DNA of 64,000 nucleotides from Ovis canadensis (taxonomy: Eukaryota; Chordata; Mammalia; Artiodactyla; Bovidae): contig NC_091253.1 in the NCBI RefSeq assembly GCF_042477335.2, forward strand, positions 92,952,501 through 93,016,500, given 5' to 3'. Below are positions 55,001-64,000 of the stretch, one piece after another. The notes beneath the pieces were generated by a model. The model saw only the letters and a program-made list of their open reading frames with translations, did not search any database and had not been told where the DNA came from. Positions within the stretch are counted from its first letter, which is position 1. Each line of letters opens with the position of its first letter. The translations under genes were made by a program, and so were the position numbers.

Positions 55001-55250
55001 CCCGGGTCTTGGTTTCCCCCTCCCCGGCGCCCCTGGGAGGGTCCGGCTCGCACGCTGGAGAGCGGCAGGCTGGCTCCAGGCCGCGCGCGGTCTCTGAGGG
55101 AAAAGTGCCGCCATCTTGGGGCGGAATTGCGTCACCGGAGAGAACACGGAACGCTAACGTGACCCCGGGCTGGTTTCCGGATCTGAGAGCCCAGTCCTGC
55201 CACGTCGTCGTCGTCTTCCGGGAGGACAGGGGTAGGGGTCACAGGAACCC
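55000..55250 (-). promoter_or_regulatory. CpG-rich segment with YY1 and ETS sites, possible promoter
   Basis: Dense CG dinucleotides in otherwise CpG-poor DNA. The - strand carries the YY1-type CCAAGATGGCGGC (55107-55119) whose ATG opens an 88-codon - strand frame region (54881-55147), and an ETS-type CCCGGAAG (55215-55222) upstream of it. This layout is common near starts of TATA-less genes. No downstream exon was identified. Confidence 0.45.
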
Positions 55251-56084
55251 TGAAGCACTGGCTCTTGTTGAAAGCAGGCGGATGGGATGGGGGGAGCCAA
55301 TGAAATTGTTCACTAGAGAGAAAAATCCCAGGGCTGGTTGGGATGGCGTTTGAATGGAACGCGAGCGTTTGGGTCCCTTTTATTCAACCGGGGTGCAGCG
55401 GAATGCCAGCCACATCCTGGGAATCCCGGAAGTTTGGAGTTTCACGAGCAAGGGTTCAAAACTCTTACTTCCTAATCACATTTTACACAGAAAGCTTGAG
55501 TCAGACCTGGTCCCCCCCCAACCCCGCCTCCTTCCTGTTGAGTCATCCCGGGGAGGTTATTTAACCTTCATACCCTTATAATATGAGGGTAATAAATATC
55601 TTCCTGTTAGGGCCGACGTGAGAGTCAGGTGGAATCATGTTGTACCAGCTTACCCAGGGGTTCGCTGCAGGGGTGTCCCGAGGCCTCCAGCCCCGAGAGA
55701 CTCCCCATTTCCCTTGACATCCCAAAAGCCTTCCGTGAGGTCCAGTCCACAAGCTGTGGCTCCTCCCATCTCCCTTCCTTTATGGCTCTCAGCATTCTTG
55801 GGGGAGTTTTGTTTGTCTCCTGATGATTTCTCCCTCTGATTTCCTGTCTCTGCAGAATTTTCAAGCCCTTTCTGCATCTTTCCTGCTGTAACTGACCTTC
55901 TGTGACTCAGCACTCTCCTTCGCCTTTAGTTACTAGGAAAATTATCATTCGTCCAGGTGGTTGTGTTTACTGAAGATCTGGGCCTAGTTGAGCCGCATTC
56001 AAGAGAGTTTACAACACAGTCCAGAGAACAACCTGAAACTGAGCATCTCAGCCATTCCATAGGCCATCTCACTAGTCATCTGTA
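55251..56084. other. No gene or recognised repeat
   Basis: Overlapping short frames on both strands near 55618-55913 lack recognisable domains. Confidence 0.4.
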
Positions 56085-56450
56085 TCAGTTAGCTATTGCT
56101 GCATAATAAATTACCCCCAAACATAGTGGTTACAATTCTGTGCATTGGCAACTGAGGATCAGCCATGTAGTTTTTATGGTTTCGTCTGAACTCTCATATG
56201 GATCATCAGTTACCAGTGGTCAGTTTGCTGTTCCTGGTTGAATTCTCACATGTCTGGGAGCTTGGCTGGGATACATTGGTTCTATTTCACATGGTCTCTC
56301 AACTTGCAGCAGTTAGTTGTTCATATGGCAAGTGAGTGGAAGCATACAAGGTTTCTGAGATGTAGGCTTAGAAATGGCACTCCATTACTTTTACTGCATT
56401 CTGTTGGTCAAAGCAATTCCTAAAATCAATCCAGATTCAAGTAGGGGAAA
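56085..56450 (+). mobile_element. Ancient interspersed repeat, family uncertain
   Basis: 'gttagctattgctgcataat' and 'aaattacccccaaacatagt' followed by 'gggagcttggctgggataca' and 'gcattctgttggtcaaagc' follow a well-known old mammalian repeat that I cannot name with confidence. Confidence 0.6.
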
Positions 56451-57149
56451 ATAAATATATTTTTGGATGTGAGGAGCTACAGATCCAGATGGCAAAGGGT
56501 GTGGATGGAGAGCAGAGTGAAGTACTGTATCCCTGTTTTTTTAATCTCCTGCTCCATCTTTGCCCCTCAGGGTCTCTCCTATTATCTTATTGTTGGATCT
56601 TCAGTCCCTCCTCCTGGACTGTCTGGATCTCTTTCCAAAGAGATAATTTCTCCCTCTTCAAATCCCTCTTCTGATTTGAAGATGACTCTGATTTCCTGTA
56701 ACTTTATTATGCAGAATATTCATTTTTCTTTATTGACAGTGTTTTCTTTTCCAGTCACATTGTCACCAAAAAAAAAAATGATCCTAAGTGTGTTGATTAA
56801 AGTATACCATGGTTCTCAAGCTGGGCATCAGAATTACCTACAGTGCTTTAAAAAATTACTAATGTCTTTGGATCCACCCCCAGATCTGGGCTAGGTTTTG
56901 GATGTTGGTATTAAAAAAAGTTCTATCCAGGTGGTTCTAATATGTAGCTAAGGTTGAAAACCACTGGAATAAACAAAAGCACCATGTATCTCTGAAGTGA
57001 ATTTTGCTCCTTCTTTAAAATATGGGCATCTTAGAAGCTGTTTTTTTTTTTTTAATGAGCAAATTCCCTTTGCATGTTACACTGTGTAGTGTCCAGTGCA
57101 TTGAAGGTACTCACTAAATATGAGCTATTATCACTCTTACTATTGCCAT
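56451..57149. other. No gene or recognised repeat
   Basis: Contains poly(A) (56768-56778) and poly(T) (57042-57053) runs only. Confidence 0.4.
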
Positions 57150-57352
57150 CAAGGATAAGACTGTGGTAGTAAGGAATGTGGTTTCTAAAGTCAGACCACT
57201 TCACCTCTGTCTGCCTCAGTTTCCTCATTTGTAAAATGAACATAATTAAAATTATTACTTCATTAATATCTTCTTACCTCCAGGATTGTTGTGGGGATTA
57301 AATGTCTTAATGATTGAGCTTCAACACGGAGTAGATGTTTAATAAATGGTGG
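57150..57352 (+). mobile_element. MIR SINE
   Basis: 'tgcctcagtttcctcatttg', 'taaaatgaacataatt', 'gttgtggggattaaatgtct'. Confidence 0.88.
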
Positions 57353-57999
57353 GTACTATGTAATTATTGTTTTATTATTTCAGCACCCCATTTTAAATTT
57401 ATTTTTTATGAAGCACAGTTTTCTTTCTCTTTGGACCAATTTGTTTCCAAATAAAATATGATGACAGTGGATGGGGAGAAGTTTTTTGGTGTAGTTTTAC
57501 TGGAGCATGCTGGGGTTGAGAAGATACAGAAGAGAGCTTGCTTGGGGAATCTCTCAGCTCTGCCAAGTCTAGATTAGCCATGGCATTAAGAAAATTCTCT
57601 GGCAAACTTGGGAATCTTGTTTCTTTTCCAAGCTGAAGTTTTCTTCAGCCCAAACATTCATTTTAATGGAGGCAACTTCAAACTTGTGCAATTACTTGAG
57701 GAGTGCATAATTAGCACATTTAGCTCAGTTCAGATGTCCTGGAGAAAATAGATGTGAACGAGGATGTGAGAAGCTGCTAGGAGCCTGGACCAGGTCTGAG
57801 TGCCAGCCTGGGTGGTGGGGTGCAGTCAGCAGCACACTGAGGGGGTGGTGGGTGGGACAGAGGACATCTTGAATTCACAAAGAGAGTCAGCAGGGCTCTT
57901 TGATGTCTAGAACCACATAAAGGAAAAAGAATCAAGCATATCTAGAGTCACATTGCTGGTGACCGGTAGAACTCAGACTAGCGGGATTTTAATTGTTAC
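57353..57999. other. No gene or recognised repeat
   Basis: Nothing is supported. Confidence 0.4.
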
Positions 58000-58165
58000 T
58001 GTGTCCTTTCTTGTGCCAGGCTTGTGTTGGGTCTTCATCTTTACTACTTCAATTGTATCTCACAGCTTTAGAAAACAGGGAATATTGTCTCCATTTTATA
58101 GCTGAGAAAACTGAGGCTTCAAGAAATTACGATGTTACTGCAACTAAACTTAAAGTTAGGTCACC
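58000..58165 (-). mobile_element. MIR SINE, antisense
   Basis: 'ctccattttatagctgagaa' and 'aactgaggcttcaagaaatt'. Confidence 0.82.
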
Positions 58166-58792
58166 ATACAGCTAACCTGTGACAACACAGGGCAGTTTAA
58201 AGCCATTGGAGTGACTTAAAAATTTGTCTATAAAATTTCTATTCCCCTTTCTGAAGAGGCAGAATGAGATTAGCTCCACAGTATGATTTTAGGAAGACCC
58301 TAAGGGGAAAAAATTTCTTTCCAAAATGTGAAAATCAGAAAACCCAAATCTTACTTCAGTTTCCTCTCACCTTATTCACTGATATGTGAAAATAAATTAG
58401 AGCTTAATTTAAGGTTTTAATTTCTGATACAATGGAATCATTCTTGAAAGAAGTTAAAACTCAACATGACTTGAAAGAGGCAACATATTATAGGGTAAAT
58501 GAGCACTGTGATCTCGTGTTTTGAAAAACTAATTTGACTTCAAACTTGGCCAGCCCAGTACAAGTCACATATATGGAAAATTCTGAAAGAAAGGGCACAG
58601 ACAAGATATTTGCTGGAAAGAAGTCCAAATTATAAAATATTTAGAAAATATGCAATTTTATTATTTTCTATATTATACACTAATGCATGTGATATTTTTA
58701 TGCAAAATGAGATGGGGAAAAAGAAAAGAAAAATCTCAACAGCCTTATTAGTGTCTCATAGGCATAAAAAATTTACAAAATTAGGGTGCCAT
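58166..58792. other. No gene or recognised repeat
   Basis: AT-rich intergenic DNA. Confidence 0.4.
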
Positions 58793-58995
58793 GTAAGTAG
58801 AGTGGTTAAGTCTTTAGACATGAGAGTCATACTTCCTGGTTTCACATCCTAGTAGTATCATGTCACTAGTTGTGTTACTTTGTGTAAGTTTACTTAACTT
58901 CTCTGGGCCTATTTCCTTATCGAGAAAATAGTGCTAATGATATATTCCTGCTTCTTAATGTTGTTTTGAGATCTGAGTGAATTAATGCCTTGCAA
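58793..58995 (+). mobile_element. MIR SINE
   Basis: 'agtagagtggttaagtcttt', 'acttctctgggcctatttcc', 'tgttttgagatctgagtgaa'. Confidence 0.85.
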
Positions 58996-59523
58996 TCTTC
59001 TTCCAAGTGCAGGATTCTCTTAATAGGAATCATCTTTGAATTATTGCCTTATTGCAAATAACACATTTTTTTTGAATTAAGGCAACTGCGTTCCTGGTTT
59101 CTGGTTATTATCTTTGCATCAGACTAGGATTACCTCTTGACGACTTAAATTTACCACTTGCCCATGATTGCCTTGGCTTTGACTGACTGCCCTTGCATTG
59201 TTTTTCACATAAGTCATGATTTGTAGAGCTTTGGCAAGTGTGCACTGGCCTACTGTTGCAGCAACAGTGGAGGGGAAGGCAGGATCTCCTATTTCACCCT
59301 GCCAGAAGGTGGCCTCGGCAGATCCGCTTGCTCTGGGTGTTTTATTTTCATGTCTGCACCCAGCAAGCTCATGACTCTACCAAGCACTCTGCCTCTTACT
59401 CCTGGTCCTCCTGGAGACCAGGCAGGAGACCAGGCACTGGACTAAAGCAGGAATACGGTTATCTGGGGGCCACAGGGAGAACACAGAGGTAGACTGCTTT
59501 CCTAGCCCAAATACCAACACAAA
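58996..59523. other. No gene or recognised repeat
   Basis: Nothing is supported. Confidence 0.4.
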
Positions 59524-59549
59524 CGTTTTTTAAAAATTGATTTTTAGTG

Positions 59550-59772
59550 GAGTATGTGTGCTTACTCACTCAGTCGTGTCCAACTCTTTGTGACCCTTTG
59601 GATTATAGCCCATCAGGCTACCCTTTCCATGGGATTTTTCAGGCAAGAATACTGGAGTGGGTTGCCATCTCCTCCTCCAGGGGATCTTCTTGACCCAGGG
59701 ATTAAACCAGTGTCTTATCTCCTTTGTCTCCTGCATGGCAGGAGTATTCTTTACCTGCTGAGCCATCAGAGT
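59550..59772 (-). mobile_element. Bov-tA SINE nested in L1
   Basis: Antisense Bov-tA from 'ctcactcagtcgtgtccaac' to 'ctgctgagccatcagag'. Confidence 0.9.
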
Positions 59773-59956
59773 TGATTTAAAATGTTGTGTTAGTTTCTGC
59801 TGTACAGCAAAGTGAATTCATTATACATAAACATATACTGACTCTTTTTCAGATTATTTTCCCATATAGGTCATTACAGAGTATTGAGTAGAGTTGCTTA
59901 TTCTATACAGTAGGCCCTTATTGGTTATGTATTTTATATAGGTAAGTGTAAATGAC

Positions 59957-60166
59957 AATGTTAGTCGCTCAGTCATGTCCAACCCTTTATGACCCCATGG
60001 GATGGTAGCCCATCAGGCTCCTCCTCTGTCCATGGAATTCTCCAGGCAAGAATACTGGAATGGGTTGCTATTCCCTTCTCCAGGGGCTCTTCCCGACCCA
60101 GGGATCGAACCCAGATCTTCTGCACTTCAGGCAGATTCTTTACTGTCTGAGCCACCAGGGAAGCCC
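59957..60166 (-). mobile_element. Bov-tA SINE nested in L1
   Basis: Antisense Bov-tA from 'ttagtcgctcagtcatgtcc' to the head complement GAGCCACCAGGGAAGCCC. Confidence 0.93.
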
Positions 60167-60235
60167 ATTTTATACACAGTAGTTTGTATATGTCAATTCC
60201 AATCTCCCAATTTAGTCCCACTCCCCATCCCCCTT

Positions 60236-61165
60236 CAGTTCAGTTCAGTCACTCAGTCGTGTCTGACTCTTTTCAACCCCATGAATTGCAGCATGCCAGG
60301 CCTCCTTGTCTATCACCAACTCCTGGAGTTTACCCAGACTCATGTCCATCGAGTCAGTGATGCCATCCAGCCATCTCATCCTCTGTGGTCCCCTTCTCCT
60401 CCTGCCCCCAATCCCTCCCAGCATCAGGGTCTTTTCCAATGAGTCAACTCTTCACATGAGATGGCCAAAGTATTGGAGTCTCAGCTTCAGCATCAGTCCT
60501 TCCAATGAACAACCAGGACTGATCTCCTTTAGGATGGACTGGTTGGATCTTCTTGCAGTCCAAGGGACTCTCAAGAGTCATCTTGAAAACCATGGTTCAA
60601 AAGCACCAATTCTTTGGCACTCAGCTTTCTTTGTATTCCAACTCTCACATCCATACATGATTACTGGAAAAACCCTAGCTTTGACTAGACGGACGTTTGT
60701 TGGCAAAGTAATGTCTCTGCTTTTGAATATACTGTCTAGGTTGGTCATAACTTTCCTTCCGAGGAGAAAGCATCTTTTAATTTCATGGCTGCAGTCATCA
60801 TCTGCAGTGATTTTGGAGCCCAGAAAAATGAAGTCTGACATGGTTTCCACTGTTTCCCCACCTATTTGCCATGAAGTGATGGGACCAGATGCCATGATCT
60901 TTGTTTTCTGAATGTTGAGCTTTAAGCCAACTTTTTCACTCTCCTCTTTCACTTTCATTAAGAGGCTTTTTAGTTCCTCTTCACTTTCTGCTATAAGGGT
61001 GGTGTCATCTGCGTATCTGAGGTTACACAGATGCGTATCTCCCGGCCATCTTGATTCCAGCTTGTGCTTCTTCCAGCCCAGCGTTTCTCATGATGTACTC
61101 TGCATAGAAGTTAAATAAGCAGGGTGACAATATAAGCCTTGACGTACTCCTTTTCCTATTTGGAA
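60236..61165 (-). mobile_element. BovB LINE, antisense, nested in L1, with target duplication
   Basis: The 3' tail is at the left (CAGTTCAGTTCAGTCACTCA), and the coding C-terminal part includes a 126-codon - strand frame (60578-60958) with [15 protein letters not shown]. Perfect 11-bp repeats CCATCCCCCTT flank it at 60225-60235 and 61166-61176. Confidence 0.95.
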
Positions 61166-61176
61166 CCATCCCCCTT

Positions 61177-61809
61177 GGTCCAACACAAATTTTTATAAGT
61201 GAACAGCACACACAATTCTGTTACTATCCTGTTATGTAACTCCAACTCAGTGTTTCCACACTCAAAGCACCCAGCCACAAACAAGGGTGATCTGAGCATG
61301 AGCTGAAGACAGATGAAGACTTGATGTCGGTCACCCAGGCTCTAGAAGGGGCCAGCAAGAGATCAAAGTGCAGCCTTGCCACCCGCTGCCTGCCTCTGAG
61401 CAAGCAGTTCTTTGGAATAGCTCTGCCACAAGCCATGAGCAAATGTTAGTCTAAATTTGGGGCTGGCAGAGATAAGAGGCCAGGCAGATGGCCTGGATGA
61501 GAGCCTTTCCAGGGGCTCAGTAAGAATCTACAACCGACAATTGTCAACAGAGTGTAATGGACTGGAAATATGGGCATGTCTTGCTAACAAAGGCATCCCC
61601 TAATCCCTTTAGAAGAGGGGGTATGGTTTTCAGTCTACAGGCTTGGTTGTTTACCTGAGTGAGTATTCCTCCCCATAAGACCCCTAAACAGAGATGAAAG
61701 AAGGGAATAGCATGGACCATTGCACACTTACCATCACAGGTTTCTTCTGTTAGAAGCATTTTTCTGATCTTCTTTCTTCCCTTACCTCTTGGGCTCATGA
61801 AGAGAAATC
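61177..61809. other. No gene or recognised repeat
   Basis: The first few bases may be the end of the L1 cut by BovB. Nothing further is supported. Confidence 0.4.
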
Positions 61810-61935
61810 ACAAGTCATGTGGAGGCTAAAGACTCCAAATTTACATTCAAATTTGGGTTCTTCTATTAGCTGATGGATGCTGGGGCAAGTCACTTAACTG
61901 AAGAGTTTGCGGAAATGGGGATATAGAGATATTTA
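61810..61935 (+). mobile_element. MIR-like fragment
   Basis: 'gctggggcaagtcacttaac' resembles the sense MIR core; short and diverged. Confidence 0.45.
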
Positions 61936-62275
61936 CCTTGGAGATGCTAAAAAAAAGCATCTTAGATAAATAGTGCCTGTTTTCTGAATCAATGGATTAT
62001 TTTTCTCATGAAAGAAGAAAATAAATCATATCTTGAAATTTATATGCTGATGGTCTCATCAGACAAGTAGCCTCTTTGGAGGGCTCCAGAAGACCCCTGG
62101 TGCTTGGCGTTATGACCTAGGTACTTCCTTCCTCACTTTGTGATGAATCATGATCAAGTGTGCGTGTGCCTGTGTGTGTGTAAGAGAGAGAGATTGTGAC
62201 AATTAAGGGACAACTTGGCTGTACTGTGCCCAGATATGTTGTCAAACATATATGCTTCTGTGAGATTGTTTTGAG
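61936..62275. other. No gene or recognised repeat
   Basis: Contains a short TG/AG simple tract at about 62160-62192. Confidence 0.4.
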
Positions 62276-62357
62276 ATGGGGACAGGGAGGCCTGGCGTGC
62301 TGTAGTTCATGGGGTTGCAAAGAGTCGGACACGACTGTGCGACTGAACTGAACTGAA
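62276..62357 (+). mobile_element. BovB 3' terminal fragment
   Basis: 'gggacagggaggcctggcgt' to the ACTGAACTGAACTGAACT tail: about the last 80 bp only. Confidence 0.9.
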
Positions 62358-63051
62358 CTAAAATTGAAATTAGTGGGCTCGAATAAAGGAGATTGCTTTC
62401 CCTAGTGTGGTCAGCCTTACTCAATCAGTTGAAGGCCTGAATAAAACAAGACTGATTTCCCTGGGTCAAGCATGAATTCTGTCAGTCAATTGCCTTTGGA
62501 CTTGAACTGGAACATCAGCTCTTCCTGATTCTCCAGCCTGCTGACCCACCTTGCAGATTTCGGGTTTGCCAGAGTCATAATTGCATGAGCCAATTTTTTA
62601 AAAAAGCAGTCTTTCTGTTGGTTCTACTTCCTTGGAGAACCGTGACTGATTCTGGTGAGACAAGAAGAGTATCAGCATGCTCTGCTGGCTTATATCATCT
62701 GAGAGACTTCACTTGACAAACCTGCTCATAGCACCTTTTTCCACAAAGATTCTGCATTTTTGAAATCCTGTAGCGTTTTTGTCTTGTGCCTGCTTTTCAT
62801 TATTTTCTTATTTGGGATAAATTAAAAGCATAAAACAGGGAATACCATGGCCATTACTAGACTGTACTATGTTCAAGGGAATCTTAATTCAAACTAAGAC
62901 CAAAGACACACACCCACTCCTCTTCTGAAGACAAAATAAAAGACAATACAAGATAGTTTCTGTCAACGTAATTCTATTATCAGGACCTACAAAGCAAGGA
63001 TCATTTTAATAATTATGATAGTAATAACAATAGCTGACTCTTAGAAAGAAA
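62358..63051. other. No gene or recognised repeat
   Basis: Nothing is supported. Confidence 0.4.
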
Positions 63052-63240
63052 ATGAAAGTGAAATTCACTCAGTCCGTTCCAACTCTGTGACCCCAAGGAC
63101 TATATGATCCATGGAATTCTCCAGGCCAGAATACTGGAGTGGGTAGCTTTTCCCTTCTCCAGGGGATCTTCCCAACCCAGGGATCGAACCCAGGTCTCCC
63201 ACATCGCAAGCAGATACCAGCTGAGCCACAAGGGAAGCCC
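63052..63240 (-). mobile_element. Bov-tA SINE
   Basis: Antisense Bov-tA ending in the head complement GAGCCACAAGGGAAGCCC. Confidence 0.92.
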
Positions 63241-63403
63241 GATACATAGAAGCCCTTGCCAATTATTGGGCATATACAAGAATTTACATACATTATTTCC
63301 CTAAACATGATAATAGTGGTGGGAAGCCTTCCTAAATGTACTGGAGAATCACTGCAAGCCCCTAAATTTTAGTGTCTAATTTCTCCCTACAAATGATGCA
63401 TTT

Positions 63404-63705
63404 CTTTGAATTTTATTTAATTATTTTTATGTTTTGATGTGCTGGGGCTTCGTTGCTGTGTGTGGGCTTTCTCTAGTTGCAGCGAGTGAGGGCTGCTCTA
63501 GCTGTGTGCGGACTTTTCATTTAGGGGCTGCTCTTGTTGCTGAGCTCTAGGACACTCGAGGCTCTGGGACACTCGGGCTTCAGTAGCTGTGGCGTATGGG
63601 CTTGGTTGCCCTGAGACATGTAGGATCTTTCTGGAACAGGGATCAAAACTGTGTCTCTTACATTGGCAGGTGGATTCCTAACCACTGCACCTCCAGGGAA
63701 GTCCT
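63404..63705 (-). mobile_element. CHR-type SINE, long form
   Basis: Antisense CHR with 'ctagttgcagcgagtgaggg', 'gcttcagtagctgtggcgta' and the head complement CACTGCACCTCCAGGGAAGTCC. Flanks AAATGATGCATTT (63391-63403) and AAATGATACATTT (63706-63718), one mismatch. Confidence 0.92.
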
Positions 63706-63718
63706 AAATGATACATTT

Positions 63719-64000
63719 TGAAAGGACTGTTTCTTGGTTATTTTCTACCAGATTTGTTCCATTCAGTTTTATCTGTCTTCAACTCTTCATGCGGTAGAAT
63801 AACTATGTACTGTGGAGGCTGTATTTATCATTATCCAATGGCAGAAAAGCCAGCATGGTCAAACAGCATGTTTATTCTGGGTAATCATGTATTCTGGTTA
63901 TATAGATTTCACATAACCATATGTGGCTGAAAAGTTTTTAGATACATTTAATTCAACAGGATATATTTATTGCTCTGCCTCTGGAATGTAATAGCATTTT
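63719..64000. other. Right window edge, nothing recognised
   Basis: AT-rich sequence with no gene supported. A 70-codon frame (63718-63930, +) has no recognisable domain. Confidence 0.4.

Larger units (their letters stand above)
59524..60235 (-). mobile_element. L1 3' end with nested SINEs
   Basis: Antisense L1 3' UTR text ('ttgtgttagtttctgctgta', 'gtacagcaaagtgaattcat', 'tctatacagtaggcccttat', 'ccaatctcccaatttagtcc'), interrupted at 59550-59772 and 59957-60166 and cut at the right by BovB. Confidence 0.85.

Noticed and set aside
41..63240. tRNA genes at Bov-tA and CHR heads
   Set aside because: These have tRNA-like A/B box promoters but no intact cloverleaf or anticodon arm, and they continue into SINE bodies.

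Overview
The window is genomic DNA from a ruminant, most likely a bovid (cattle or a close relative). The evidence is its repeats: BovB (RTE-type LINE), Bov-tA and BovA2 SINEs, and CHR tRNA-Glu SINEs, lying among older mammalian MIR, L2, L1 and MaLR remnants. There are no operons, CRISPR arrays, bacterial promoters or prophage. The species cannot be fixed from sequence alone.

One protein-coding gene is well supported: GEM, a small RGK-family GTPase, on the + strand and apparently complete. Exon 1 is non-coding and sits in a CpG island at about 24.44-24.86 kb, with a consensus CRE and a TATA box. Coding exons are 26114-26453, 33782-33858, 34649-34853 and 36343-36620. Joined, they give 891 nt and 296 residues, the length of human GEM, and all introns are GT-AG with matching phases. 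The 3' UTR runs to about 37.71 kb, carries five ATTTA motifs and ends at two AATAAA signals.

Layout: 0-10 kb is L1-rich, with a + strand L1 piece (about 0.94-3.64 kb) and a - strand L1 (about 4.26-9.44 kb), both cut by younger SINEs. From 10 to 24 kb lie an L2, a MaLR LTR with internal sequence, two BovB copies (one with an open 243-codon C-terminal reading frame), BovA/Bov-tA arrays and MIRs. From 24.4 to 37.7 kb is GEM. From 37.7 to 64 kb is intergenic DNA with repeats, several BovB copies and one CpG-rich segment near 55.1 kb that looks like an unannotated promoter. In human the gene downstream of GEM is CDH17 (from memory); none of its coding exons were recognised here.

No new multi-gene system was found. 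The points most worth checking are: the 55.1 kb CpG/YY1 segment; a possible second GEM promoter inside intron 1; repeat insertions whose order or mechanism can be read from target-site duplications (a BovB with a 36-bp duplication, an L1 with a twin-priming inversion inside a split MIR, a BovB inserted across a SINE/duplication junction, a three-unit BovA array); and a long CAG tract grown from a BovA2 tail.
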